From Blattamonas nauphoetae (Eukaryota; Preaxostyla; Oxymonadida), in the NCBI GenBank assembly GCA_033064195.1, contig JARBJD010000129.1, forward strand, positions 1 to 64,000: 64,000 nucleotides of DNA, given 5' to 3'. Under the pieces are notes generated by a model that was not told the DNA's origin, did no database searches, and saw only the letters and a program-made list of their open reading frames with translations. The position numbers and the translations under genes are program-made. Positions 26,273 to 38,898 of the stretch are shown here, one piece after another (position 1 is the stretch's first letter; every line of letters starts with the position of its first letter).

Positions 26273-27288
26273 ACACACGCTTCTCATCTCACATGGTTTT
26301 GAGTTCTGTATTTATCCACAATTCTCCATCGACACTTCATCGACTTTTCTTCAACCGTCTTTGTTGAACCTTCAGCTTCGGATGTCCTCTTTGTTTGATC
26401 AGCGACCACGCCCATCCCACACTGCTGTTGTGTTCGTCTTCATCCAGACACTCACCTTTCTTTCATTGTTGTTGTTTTCTTGTTTTGCTGTCATGTTTTC
26501 GCGTCATTTTTCGTTTCGAGAGCTTTCTCCGTCATCTATCATTTCAATCTCAGATTCTTTCATGAACACTCAACTCCATATCCCACCCCGATTTTGTGAT
26601 CTCCGTTCCAGTTTCAACCACAACACGAACACACACTCCCCTCTCTTCCCTCCACTCTCCTCACTCATTGTGTATCTCTGGGCCTCACATGACACCAAAT
26701 ATCAACGCAGGAACTCATCTCACTCAACTATTTTTTCCTGCTTGACCATACTTGTGTCATCCCGCCCACTGGGAGGCTTCGCTGGCCTCTCGTCACACGA
26801 TCCAGTTCTCAATCATTTCTTTGCTTGATTCCGTTACTATAGTAGTCATTCATTTCAGAATTAGTTGATTAAAATGAATTTGGCAGATTTTTTATGATTT
26901 GTCACCTCTCTCGCTTTAAGGGTTGATCAAGACCAAAAAATTGCTACCTCTTTGACGAAATCGCAAAACAATCAATGAGTTGAAGATGTTGATTGAATAA
27001 AAGCCTTTTCCACCTCCTATCTCTGTTCAACATCCACAATCAAGACATTTTGACGAGTGGCAAAAACCGAATCTATGTCAAAAAAAAACTCAAAGTACTT
27101 TTTCACCTCACCTAAATTACTGTTTTATCTTCCTTTTTCGAATAAACACCCCTTGAGGAGGACTGTGGAACGCAGCGATCGAAGGTGACATATCATAAAA
27201 AATCTGCCATTTGGTCACAAAAGTGCGTCTGAGAATGGTGAACAGGGTGAAGACTTCAAAGCAAGGAATTTAAAAGCATGCATGTAGA
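26273..27288. other. No recognisable gene
   Basis: Intergenic, T-rich sequence between convergent genes. A 155-codon plus-strand frame (26361-26828) is leucine/serine/phenylalanine-rich with no recognisable motif and probably follows from base composition. Confidence 0.4.
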
Positions 27289-28893
27289 TCAAAAGTTGAA
27301 TGACAGCACGACTCCTAACAGTCTCGCACAGTTGAGCAGGTTCTGATCGGTGTTCTTCTCGATCCCCACCACTCGCAGTTCCAAGGCATCGTCCCACCCT
27401 TCTTCTCTCAAAAGCTCTTCTCGTCTCTTTTGTCGATCTGGGTTGTCTCGTTTCCATTCCCATGTCCTGTTCCCAATGCTCTCGAAGACTATCTTGAAAT
27501 TGGTTCCGTTCTCCATCTGAACCATCGTTCGTATTTCCCAGTTTACAAATTCAGACACAATGTCGGCGTCGTGTTCGTCTGATCGAAGTTCCATGTTTTT
27601 GATGTGATTGTGGATCCAACAGAGACGGGTCTCGAGTTCAGCTTTGTCTTTTTCATTCAGAATGAGTTTATCCGAATTGTGGAACATGAAAATGATGAGT
27701 GGTTTGGCTGGTTCGAACACAGAAACTCGAATTGGAGGATATTGTTCGAAGCGTGCTTCATCTGTGTTTCCGCTTGCCCTCAACATGCAGGCGATGAATC
27801 TGGTGAGATAAAACTTCGTACTGGACTCCGAAAGAGGAAGAGAAGCAAAATCGACTGTTTCAAACATCCGACCAACGAGATTCGATGTCATGAACTTTTC
27901 CTTTACCAGTGGAAACTCAATCACGACGTTTGTGATGGCCATCAGCATTGTTACTCTGACGTCGTTGTTATTGAGCTTAATAGAGTTGAGAGTGAGGTCA
28001 GGGAAGGATGGATCATCGAGGATGATTGTTTGGAAGGAAGATTTGTGGGGATCTGTGATGCTGTAAGTGATATGAACGAAGAAACCCCACGGGTGTTGTA
28101 AGAAGTCTTCAAGTTCCTTTCGAAGTTGGATGAGAGATTGGAACAGTTGCATGTCATCTCCTGAATCCAGTGAAGTGGTTGGAGAAGAGTCGGAGGGAAG
28201 AGAAGCGATGAGAGTGTGGATGGTTGAGATGTTTGTGAGAATGGCAGTGATAGCTTCTTTCCCAAAGAGAATCACTTCTCGAACGATCTCCGAATCAACC
28301 TAAATTGACGAGATTTGATGAAAAGAGTCAAAACACACTTCGATTCGTGGATTTGCATTCAAAAGAATGGATTGGATGAGGAACGAAAATTTGCAGAAGT
28401 AAGAGGAAGCTTTGATAATGAATTGATCATTGTTCGAAAGTTCGATGTATTTTGGGGAGTGTGAAGGATCGGATGTGAAAATCCTTTGGAATTGGGAGAA
28501 CACTGTTCGGAGGTGGATTGTCAGAGCAGCCAGGAATGAGAGACCAGAATAATGTTGGTGTGGAAATGACGATAGGAAGATAGGTGAGGGGAGAAGAGTG
28601 AGAGCAGGTGGATCTTGTGTGACCACCCAGTAAAGAGCCATGAGAGAGGAAGTTGCACCTTTGAGATGAGGAAAGAGAGAAAGACGTGCCAACGTGGTGA
28701 CAACCGCAGACGGAGGCGATGACTTCCTGATTAAGTTGAATGCGGTAAGGATGAGGTCTTTGTGTTGGAGTAAAAGTGAGTCGACGATTTCTGGTTCGAA
28801 GAAGAGTGCTTCCATGCAAGAACAACACTGATAATAATTGAAGAAGAAGGAAGAAATCAACACACTGATTCCAATGCAGGGTACTTCGGCCAT
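27289..28893 (-). CDS. Armadillo-like helical family protein, with in-frame stop
   Basis: The reading frame runs leftward with one in-frame TAG (28300-28302) separating a 197-residue part from the rest. The C-terminal part begins eight codons after the stop (VDSEIVRE, then VILFGKEAITAIL). Recognisable blocks are QHPWGFFVHITYSITDPHKS, EFPLVKEKFMTSNLVGRMFE, LRSDEHDADIVSEFVNWE and REELLREEGWDDALELRVVG. These match, from memory, a large oxymonad paralogue family of helical-repeat proteins of unknown function. A further exon probably lies upstream: a 38-base GT-AG stretch (28865-28828) would join SFILTQFDEWPKYPALES to CCSCMEALFFEPEIVD in frame. The stop may be a disabling change, since the block before it (EVCFDSFHQISS) looks conserved. 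A 39-base in-frame intron ending at the TAG is the alternative. Confidence 0.6.
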
Positions 28894-29507
28894 TCATCAA
28901 ATTGGGTGAGGATGAAAGAAGGGATTTCAGTGGAAAGCGAAGAACGAACGAACGATGGTGATTTCGAATCTGAAAGAAAGCAAGAAAGATATCCATCATC
29001 ATAACCAAGAAAATCACAAACAAAGAATTTCAATCAATTTCATCAGTTCAGCCTGAAAGCGAGAATGAACAAAACTGAAAAGGAAAGACCACAAGTTCAG
29101 ATGAGTGAGGGACACAACACAAAGGAGACAGAAATGGACACCAATCATCAAAACAGTCATCCGATCCACTTTCTAAAACAAATCCAAAACATCCAGAACA
29201 AACATCAACAAATCGACGAAGAAAACAAAATCACACACCAGAGGTCACTTTCTGCAAGTCTCGGAGTGCGTACACGATCATGTCTTCTTCATTACATTTT
29301 AGTCTCTCTAGTAGCGGTGAGATGGTTGACTGAGGACGAGAGCGATGAAATGCGAAAACGACGAACCAGATTCCCACTGGGTGGACAACTCAAAGCTCTC
29401 GGCGAGAGATCCCCATTCGGGGTAGAGTGCTCTGAAATCATAGTGGAGTGAAATGAGATGATTGTTGAGGAAAAGAATATTCAGAATGGGATGATCTGAT
29501 CATCTCC

Positions 29508-31539
29508 ATGGGTAAGTCGAAGAACTACCAGATCCAACAGAAAAATGGCCAAGATGTAGTTCAAATGCTCTTGGAGACCGATATCTGCAATCCAATCGTC
29601 TTCACCATCTTCATTATCGTCATCTTCCTTCTTATCATTGTATGTGAGTATATTTCCCTTTTCATTCCTTCATCTTCCATCCTTCGCCAGATTGGAGTAG
29701 TATTTTCTCTGATATCGTCCGACAGGACGGAATATCGTGATTACCAAACCTTTTGCAGCAAAGACCAGGGTTCATGCACATACTTCGATTTTCTCCACAA
29801 CGAATCTCATCGCTTATCTAATTCGAACTTTCCGCCGCCAGATCGCCTCGATCTCTTGCTTTCTATCGTCCCACAGATGAAATCAAAACACATGGGTGTC
29901 GATCTGACTGCCTATTTCGATATCACTGTTGCAACCCCCGGGTCTGGTATATCATATCATTCCGTAGCTCATACTATCTCATGCCTACCGGATGATGGTT
30001 GCAACGAGGTGTGTTCACATTCACATGATCATTGTCACTTTTTTGGCCAACTTCTTGTTGAATAATCACGAAATAGTGACTTATATTTCTTAAATCGTCT
30101 TTTTATAGTTGAATTCTATTTCAATATCCTTTTTCATGTCTTTTCTGGCTCCTGAAACCATCTCCCATTTTCAGATCCCCCTCTTACGATTTCCGCACGA
30201 TGACTACGGATTTTACATCGACCATTCGGTTGAATCTGTTCTGTTCGGTTTGTCTACCTGTCTCATATCCATTCATATCTCAACTGGGAATCTTTCTGGT
30301 TGTTGGATTACTTTCAATCAGTGTTTCATGGAATTCTACAGATCATTCCTTCCCCGAAATTATTCTCAAACTATCTTTTGATGTTAATTTTCCTCTTTCT
30401 TCTCTTTTCATCCAGATGCGTCAGATTATTTCGGTGAAATGATCCTCCGATGGACCTTCTCCAAATCTGAGGCCTATGTTGGATATGTATGCCTGCTATT
30501 GTCATCCACTGACCATTTTCCCTCTTCTTGCCCATAGATCATCCCCCAGGCAATCATGTGCGTCCTGACGATTGCCGTCCTTGTTCCCTTCATCATAAAT
30601 TCTGTTTCTGTCTACCTCCACAAAGAACAACGCTTTGCGATTGCCTTCCTCTGCCTTCACATCATCTGCACATTCCCCTTCCTCCTTATCGTCTTCATCT
30701 CCCCAAAGTGGGGCATGAGCATCTTCCTTGCTCTCGCTGGTCTCCAGTGCGGTGCATTCTTGTTCTACGCTTTGATTCTCACAAGTGGCTTCGTTTCAAA
30801 CACCAACCCAACAGTCCGGTTCTATGTCACCCGCGCAGCCATCTCGATCCTCGTCGGGATCCAGCTGAGCGTAACGTGGGTGTTGTCCGTCTGGAATGAC
30901 CAAGAAGTGATCCAGAAGACCAGCAATACAGTCAGGGTCTGGCAGGTTCCCGGGTACGTTGCGATCGTGCTTGTTCTCCTTGCGCTCGTCGTTATTCTGT
31001 ATTCCCTTTGGCGGATGGTCGTCGTTTCCATGAAAATGAAACAGGCACTGCGGGGAAGGTTCGGATGCACAATATCATCGCTAGTCATCCTCATCGCATT
31101 GATGTGTCTCATGATTGTCCTCTCCGCCATGGGCTGCCTTATGGACATGGGAACAGCCGGAAAATGGGAAGGATTCGTGATCGGGGCGCAGTGGATAATG
31201 AGTGGCATTATCTGGATATGTGGGTCCATTTTAATGCCCTGCCGGCGGGATCAACAAACGTCGCGAAGTGGCAAGGACATGTTCCGAATGAAGCGCAAAA
31301 TGATTGCGGACAGGGCAATAGCGGGGACTTCAGCCAATCCTGTGGTAGATTTGAACGACTTAGAATTGACGGAACTGGAAACAGACAGGGAATCGCCGCC
31401 AGCCGCTTTAGCTCGCCAGACAGCACCTATCCCTCCGCAAGGATCTCTTCTCTCGCAGGATCTGTCGCAGCAGGGGAGTGGGCCGGTGAAGGGGGGACTT
31501 TTGACTTTTGTTGTGAGTGATTATGATGAGATGGATTGA
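29508..31539 (+). CDS. Seven-transmembrane protein with luminal N-terminal domain
   Basis: Five exons give one continuous frame of 531 residues: 29508-29639, 29691-30008, 30175-30247, 30416-30486 and 30538-31539. The introns are 51, 166, 168 and 51 bases, each GT-AG with a pyrimidine-rich 3' end. The product has a membrane helix near residue 35 (IVFTIFIIVIFLLII), a ~145-residue extracytoplasmic domain with cysteines, then seven helices, among them AIMCVLTIAVLVPFI, FAIAFLCLHIICTFPFLLIV, YVAIVLVLLALVVILYSLW and SSLVILIALMCLMIVLSAMG. A hydrophilic, glutamine/proline-rich tail follows. A leader helix, beta-rich luminal domain and 7TM unit recall the Wntless/TMEM181/GOST group of trafficking receptors, but I see no diagnostic motif, so the family is only suggested. 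The first intron is a multiple of three and could be retained. Confidence 0.65.
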
Positions 31540-31925
31540 AATAAACACATTGAGTTTTGTGAATTATTCCGAGATTTTGGTGACATATTTTCTTCTTAGT
31601 TTGAAGTATTTTGATTCATTCTGTTTCAAGATCTCCTCAGAAGCTTTGATACACTTCATTTTAATTTCAACGAAGTCGGATCTCGCCCATTAATCAGGTT
31701 TCCGCTCAATGGTTCCTCTATATTCGCACGATATTGCCCTAACGGATTTATGTTGATCATCAAAAGAATGCTGTGGCGACGTGAAATCAGGGATTGTCCA
31801 GCTGAGATGCTTAAAGTTCGCTGAACGCCCTGATAATAGGACATTTCGTTCTGTGATTGTGGAAGGAAGAGAGAGAACGATGACAAACGAATTTGGATGA
31901 TTTCATCATCTCTCGAATCGTCCAA

Positions 31926-33935
31926 TCAAATCCGCTTCAGCCTCAGCACTTCAATAACTGTTGGGTCGCTCCCCGTCGAGATTCCGAAGCAGAGCGGGCA
32001 GGGAATGTTGGTGACAGTGCCTGGTTGCTCTTTCTCATCCACAATCAGCCATCCCTCGCGCCGATCCAGATCAACACGAACTGTCACAGTCTGTCCCGCT
32101 CGTTCACATTTCACGTTCGTACCTGGTTTTTTTGCTGTTTTCCGGCGAGCCAAGATCGCTCCACTCCACAACTCGAAATCGACGCATGGGACGGATGTGT
32201 GGAAGCTGGAGGGGTGTTGAGTGGCATTGGGAGGGAGGGGATGGGGGACGAGGCCGACCACTGAGGAAGGAAGGGTGAGAGAGAACATGACGAAGAAGAA
32301 ATGAGAAAGACAGAAGATGAGGCGTAATATAATGACGACCAAGAAAATGGGAGACATACTCACGTTTTTGAACACGTTTCGAGTGACTCGGATCGTTAGC
32401 TCCCACACGCCCTCGTCGACAGGATGAGTGAAAGCTGTTTGCCAGTCTCCCGCTTTCCTCTTTATCTCTTGTTCGAGTGTGGTCGGAGTGAGTCTGTGGA
32501 TCGTTCTGTCGAATGTGTTGATGGCTTCCGTGCCTTTCCACTCCGTCCGCTCTCTCTCCCTCAGTCTCACCAGATGAAGAACTTCCACAGCGTGTGGTGC
32601 TTGTGGAGCAGCCATGGAGATGGCGAGGCAGAGAGGAGAAGGGATGTCGGTGAAGTAACTGGGCTGTGCAACTCCATCCACAATCAATTTTGCCTCTCTC
32701 TTCGACATGTTCACTCGAATCGCTGCTGTCTGGCCGACAGATTGGCATTGCTTGTTGGTCGAGTCTGGCTGGACTTGTCTGCCCCATCGCCACATCCCTC
32801 CCTTCCAAATGTCAAAATCGCCACCAATCCCATTGGCCACGAAACCACATGTTACATGGACCGCATTGGGAGGGAGAGGATGAGCGAGGAAGCTGAGCAC
32901 TGAAGGACGAGATAAGGAGAGATGACGGATAATGAGGAAGGAGATTGTGATGAATGGGAGAATGAGGACGAATCAAAGAGAATGAAAGAGGGCCAGACTC
33001 ACATTCCGAAACGTGTTCTCAGTTGCTCTGATCGTCAGCTCCCACACTCCCTCGTCGATGGGATGAGTGAACGCCGTCCGCCACGACACGAGGGGAGGCC
33101 GAACAGGGGTTTTCATGGTGAGAGTGGTGGGCGAGAGAGTGTGGAGTTCACGGTCGATCAGGGCGAGTGATTTCGTGCCTTTTAATCGCCCTCTGTTCAT
33201 TATTTCTGTCCTCCTCGCTCTCTCCAGTTCGTCCTTCATTTGCTTCAATTCTCTTTCAAGACGAGTGACGTTGATTTGTGATGGTCTTCCTTTCTCTTCG
33301 AGTTCTTTCCGCATTTTCTGAATTTCCTCTTCCAGTCTGGCTGCCTTCTGTTCTGCGATCACTCTTCGTCCTCGTTCGTCCATCGCTGTCCTTGCTGTCT
33401 CATCGAGACGTCTTCTTTCTTCCTCCAATCGATTCTTTTCGTTCTCCAACACTCTCACCCTTCCCTCTGCCTCTCTCTTCTCCTCTTTCACTCTTTCAAC
33501 TTCCTTCTTCAGTTTCTTATTTTCCTCCTCCAAACGAGTTTCCGTTTTCCCCTCCCCATAACCAATTCCTGCGATTCTCTCCTCCATTCTCTTGAACTCC
33601 TTCGTCTCCACAACCATCACCAACCCATCCGTTGTCTCACTTAAAAGATATTCAACCTGCTTTGCACTTCTGGAGAGGGATGTTGAAGGCTCCGGAGAAG
33701 AAATGGGTTTGATGTCCGACAAAAGCAGTCGCTTGTTCGGCACGGGGATTTTGTCATCACAAACCAACTTTAAAATGGATTCCATGAGGTTGAGGAGTTG
33801 TTTGAGGTTGTCTTCCGGCTGGTCTTCGTGGTCGCGCAGGATTACGTACAGATCCATCCAACTCCGACAATTCACAGCGGCGGTCGGGTTGAATTGGAGG
33901 GTGGTCAGTTCCGACAATATTGAGTCAAGTGTCAA
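31926..33935 (-). CDS. Coiled-coil protein with two SPRY-like repeats
   Basis: Three exons, 33935-32999, 32899-32360 and 32260-31926, give a 603-residue frame. Residues from about 90 to 220 are a long coiled coil (EERIAGIGYGEGKTETRLEE onwards, rich in E, K and R). Two SPRY-like units follow. Each starts with W-TAFTHP-DEGVWELTIR, reaches NVM at the exon end, then continues HPLPPNA, a VRV/IRVN strand, LIVD, and I-PLC--IS to the end. Both introns are exactly 99 bases and sit at the same codon and phase (NV-M, phase 1) of their repeat, so exon 2 and exon 3 arose by duplication of an exon unit. The second repeat ends at the stop (VIEVLRLKRI). No signal peptide is present; it is likely a cytoplasmic binding protein. 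Partner unknown. Confidence 0.7.
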
Positions 33936-34328
33936 CTAAACAGTTTTTGAACAATAATGTGGATATCTAGGGAAGAAATAACGAAAACAAACTGGAGAGT
34001 TTTTTGTTTGTTGTTCAGACACCACCAAGTCAGACTGAAGCAAAAAAACACCATAGCGGAATGGGTGATGAACAAGATAGTCAAAAAAGGAATGTCAAAC
34101 AAGGTCGATTGGGAGCATTGTTGATCAATTAAAATCAACCCATAGATCCGATGCTTTGGGAGTCCAGAATCGAATGATGTCATTTTCAACTGTGAAAGAG
34201 GGCAACGTTGAATGTGAAAAAAATCAAACCGAATTGTGGAAGGTGAATCGTGATGGTCTGTAAAACGGTTGCCTCTTTGAACATGTCGAAGAATGGGTGT
34301 AGATCTTCCTTCATTTCCTCTTCTTTCA

Positions 34329-37300
34329 ATGCTGGATTATTTGTGGCTCTTTCTTTTTCCTATTACATCTTTTGAAGCAACGTCCCTGTCTGAATTTTTG
34401 GATTGCCATCTTAATTGCGGCAATCGGCACCATTGCCAAAACTCCGATGTCCTCCGTCTCTCTCCGGGCATCTTTCAACTCTTGAATTATCCGGTGAGAT
34501 CCACAACGCTGAAACTGGAGGGGAATACGACTACAATATCTCATGCATACCGTGAAAGACAAGCCGTGATGAACGAGCTCGAAAACGATCATTCGCATCA
34601 TCACAACCATATTGCCAAAGGTCACACAGACGCATCCCATTCACTGTTCCTGTTTGATAACTCGACAGTGTCAATGAGGAAGCTGATATTTGACTGTGGA
34701 TGTGATGGGACTGCCGTGGCAAAAGTGACATCGTCAGAAGTGATTGTGTCTTCAAGCCAGATTATTTCGAACGCTAAACAGACAGCATTTGTGGTGGGAA
34801 CTGGACTGGAAGGGTTTGGGAGTTCGATCAGTGTTGTTGATTGTTACCACATCTCATCAACTTCCGTCGTTCTTCTCCCACTGGTGAGCACATCCGCGTG
34901 TCCCCCAACACCCTCACGCGATTTGTCATCAACGAAAACACATTCTCCGGACACCATCCTTCCATTTCTGTCTGTGAGTGGAGTTGGTCTGCGTCTGTCA
35001 GATGTCGAACTCATTCTGGGAACAGGCCCTCTTCTGGACTTTGGGAAGCTCACCAAATCGTTTGATCGATCAGAGACGACCGACAAAGGAGGAATATCAA
35101 CAGTTCTTGTTGGGAGTGTTCTTCGAAATGTGACGTCGCCTGGCTGCTCGCCTGAACAACTCGTTCTTCCTCGTGGCCTTTCTCAGAAGTTGGTTGGGAC
35201 GTCAGTGACGAGATGCACATCGCATTTGTATGGAACAGGGTGTCTGGACATCAATGCATTCGGGAGTGTTCGTTGTCTGAACACGTCATTCTCGCACTGT
35301 TCATCGAACATCGACTTTTCTGACCAGATCACTCACAAACACTTCAAAGACGACGGTCGCTACGAATACACAGAAGACACCACCCAAATCAGCCTCACCT
35401 TCCACCTGTGCACATTCACCAGCATGACATCAACGACCGAAGGGGCGTGTGTTTATGTGTATGCCGATTATGACATCACAATCAGCGAGTGTTCTTTCAA
35501 AGACATCCAAGGCTATAAAGGTGGGTCACTTTGCATCTGTGGCAAAGCGAAACAAGAGAGCATGCGAATCTCACTCTGCTCATTTCTGAATTGTATTTCA
35601 CAAGATTACGGAGCCGCACTATACAATCAGCTCGCCTCTTTCCTCTCCGTCAACAAGTGCGTCTTCAAGAACATGATAACCACAATACCCTTAGCTTACG
35701 GTGGAGCTGTATCTGTGCACAAAACAACACTCTCCATTATCACCGACTGTGTGTTTATGGACTGTACCTGCTCAGCTCCCGAAGCATTTGGAGGAGCTCT
35801 TTTCGTCGAGATCTCCACACTTCGACTGACATCAGTGCAGTTCAGAGGCAATTCAGCACTAAATGGAGATGATCTGTACCTCGCTTCTGGTTGTGGGTCT
35901 CCGTCTGAACTGAAGGGGCGTGTTTCGGACTGCCATACAGACAAGCCAGGCCCAAGTGTGATGATGAAAGGCTATGAAACCCCAACAGGGATTATTGAAG
36001 AGTTTGGGACTGCGACGGTCATCACCAATCTCCAACTGACACTGTGCCCCACTGCGTCAGAAGGGACAATTGAAGTTGAGACAGCTGGAGAAGTGAAAGG
36101 GACGATGCTGCTGCTGCTGGACAACACGAAGCCTGAAGAATCAAATTCGGAGGACTCTCCACCTGCCACGTGTCGTGTGGTCGTTGTCAACTTCCCCACT
36201 CCCTCCAAAACTGGAACCAGCGATGTATTGTCGTTCGGAGACGACCAAAGACTTCAATCACCATCACCTTATTCGCTCCTCGCTGCATCGATCTCAGCCA
36301 CTCCAATCGACGTTGATTCTTCACCATCCCTCACAATTGGTCCAAATCATGTTCGCAAGCTCCTCTACCAACCGGGAACGAACATTGGCGAGATGTTGGT
36401 GTGGCTGGAGGGATACAAGTTAGAAGTGGGGGAGTACACAGTCACCTTCGAAGGGACTCCCAGCCTCTCACTGAATATCTCATTCAGCACTGATCAAGCA
36501 TCTTCGGACAGTCGAGTCTCGTTGTCTGTGTCAGTTGGACCAGGCGGAACAGACACACGATTCTCATTCGGAGAGACGTACAAAGTGGAAAAGATCACAT
36601 TCAACAACCAGCCTGTGTTGTTGGAATCTGGTGGATTCTCTCTTGTCCTTCCGCCTTTCCCGAAACCGTTTGTGTTCGAAGTGAACGAGAAGAAGGGAGG
36701 AGATGATGGGAGCTGCCGAGGACTTGATAACAGTTGTGGATCGTTGGAAGCTGCGTTTGAAACAGCGGCGAAGATCGGAATGAAACCAACGACGCTGAAA
36801 CTGGTGAACTCCGAGAAGCTCTCCAAGACGCGAACGATTTCTGACAAGAATGAAGTGTCCATGACGAACGGAAGCCTGGACCGTCCATCGCTGATTGTTC
36901 CTGCGACATTCTCGTCGAATCCACTGGTTGTGATTTCTGTGTCGAATGCCTCACTTTCGCTGACAGCGGTGGATGCTCTGATTCACTCTTCGTCACTCGA
37001 CCTGAAGCTGGTTGTTGTGACAGCAGGATTCTTCAAGTTCAGCGATGGAGCGATCTCATTCGATTCATCTTCAACATCGAACTCGAAGATTCGCACATCG
37101 AACAATGATCTGCAGGCTTCTGATTTGATCCCAGTGATCCCAGTCGGATCTGATCCCACTAAATACCTACAATACCATTTCGTTTCTTTCATTTCAAAAA
37201 AGTCTTCTTATATATGATATTTGAATGGAAAAAAAAGTAAAAAGGAAAATGGTCACTTCATAGATCATGAAAATGCAAACTTTGGGTGCTGCTGTTTCAG

Positions 37301-38574
37301 TTTGTTCTACAACAATAATTATAAAAACAAGTCGATAATGCGTTATTATGTCTTCTTTGATGGTTTTTTCTCACTGACTAAAGTCAATGAAGGGAATACA
37401 TCGAAAAAAGAAGTGTTGGTGATTGTGATCGTGCGTGTTTTTGGGAAATAAGAGCTGTCTGAAATATTGAAGAGCATTATGTGAAAACAAGAAGTGAATT
37501 GAACATGATTAATGAAGTGATAATGAGAAAATCTCAAAGGAAAAGAGTTGAAATTTGATCTCAGTCCAAATTTAGGCACTGACATCAATTGATCCCAGTT
37601 TTACCTATTTTGATGGGACTACTCAGATGCCTGATGATCTGTGTTCGTGGACGACAGGAACGATTGAGATTGTGAACTCGACAGCTGAGTTCTCAAAGTG
37701 CAACCTGACAAACCTGGCGCAAGGAGCGATCATCCAAAGTGGAGGGAAAGTGACACTCGAAGAAGTGAATTTCCTGTCGAATGGACCATCGAACAAAGAA
37801 TTCCCTTCAGCTCGCCGAAACGTGATGTGCAGTTCAGATGGAGCGCTGATTGTTGGCGGCCTGACAGGGGATGGTCGAAGCCGTGACTTCCCTGGATCTG
37901 GAATCTCAGCCGAGGCATGCGATGTTTCTGGAACAGCGACGACGATGTCGATTCCATTCCTGGACGCCTCACAATCGAAAATCACCCATGACAAGGAAAC
38001 GGAAAATTTCGAACTGGAGCTGGTTGGAAGTGGGTTCATGCCGTGTGGACTTGAAGTGGAAGTGTACACCGATTCGGAGGACAAGAACTCGGAAGAAGTG
38101 TCAATTGCTCTGATTGTTGACACAGACACCGCATCTTTGTTCACAGAAACTCGAATTGAGTTCATTGTGACCCCAAACGACGTTGCGAATCTTTCGAAGA
38201 AATTGGAATGGAAAGTGCGTCTTCTGAACGGAAACAGGTCGATTGGAACTTCACATCTTGTTCTGCGCGAGAAACCGCGAAGCCTGATTTGGCTGATTCC
38301 TGTGATTGTTGTTGTGGTTGTTGTGATTACTGTCGTGATTGTTGCTCTTTTGCTGATTTGGAGATGTCGCCATCAGAAACGAGTGGAGAAGAAAGACGAA
38401 ATGATCAAAACAGCCGATGAAGTCGCACCAACAGTCACAGAACCAGCATCTGATCGACCTGAAACTGAAAGTGCTGTCGATCCAGCAATCAATGTGTCCG
38501 ACATGCCTGCCGAAATGACAGAGGAGAACACGAAGGAATCTTGCAGCTCGCCTGAAAGAAAGATTGAAGAGTGA
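34329..38574 (+). CDS. Beta-helix surface receptor, interrupted by a transposon
   Basis: I chose the ATG at 34329 because it opens a clean signal peptide (MLDYLWLFLFPITSFEA); 34293 is the upstream alternative. The ectodomain has beta-helix repeats (for example GGAVSVHKTTLSIITDC and GGALFVEISTLRLTSVQF), an Ig/IPT-like part (EVGEYTVTFEGTPSLSLN), and a second helical part starting at the NSCGSLEAAFETA motif. A 521 bp element plus 8-bp duplication (37113-37641) splits the gene between CTG and TGT; exact removal gives NNDLCSWTTGTIEI, matching EDMCSWASGSVRL in the broken relative near 6430. The C-terminus has a membrane helix (LIPVIVVVVVVITVVIVALL) and a ~70-residue acidic tail without kinase. Apart from the insertion the frame is open over 3.7 kb (1,238 residues), so the interruption is either very recent or spliced out. 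Confidence 0.8.
37113..37633 (+). mobile_element. hAT-like non-autonomous element, 521 bp copy
   Basis: It begins CAGGCTTCTGATTTGATCCC and ends ...CTCAGATGCCTG, with perfect 8-bp duplications ATGATCTG at 37105-37112 and 37634-37641. The reverse complement of the right end (CAGGCATCTGAGTAGTCCCA) matches the left end over about 11 bases. Left and right ~100 bp match the 1687 bp element at 17712-19398; the AT-rich interior is unrelated and non-coding. The host reading frame runs into the element for 34 codons before a stop. Confidence 0.85.
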
Positions 38575-38898
38575 GAAGAGGAGGAGTGAAGCGTGTTCAC
38601 GAAATGATGTTGTTGTTTCGTGTCATCTGCTTTCTCCCTTCTTCTGACGATTCACTCATCCTTTTCATCTTTCTTTCCTCAAATTAGCTTTCTCTTTCAT
38701 TGTTTAAGATTAATTTGTTGTTTTCCTCTTCACGAAGAGTTTGAATCTTAGAGCCGAGTCTCTCGGTTCATTACGCATATTTTCTGTTTTCACTTCGTTT
38801 TTTGTGACAATAAAATGTGAGTCCCGCATCACCTTCACTGAACCCGAGGCTGACAGTTCCGAACACAGGAAACATGGGATGATCCTCATCTCTCTCAC

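Noticed and set aside
24056-28302. Reassigned stop codons (as in the oxymonad Streblomastix) to explain the in-frame TGA and TAG
   Set aside because: Intact genes here end on all three stops (TAA at 49745, TAG at 48129, TGA at 31537-31539), and long frames are otherwise clear of them.
29065-29451. A 128-codon plus-strand open frame
   Set aside because: Hydrophilic, composition-driven product with no motif, lying in the 5' flank between two divergent genes.
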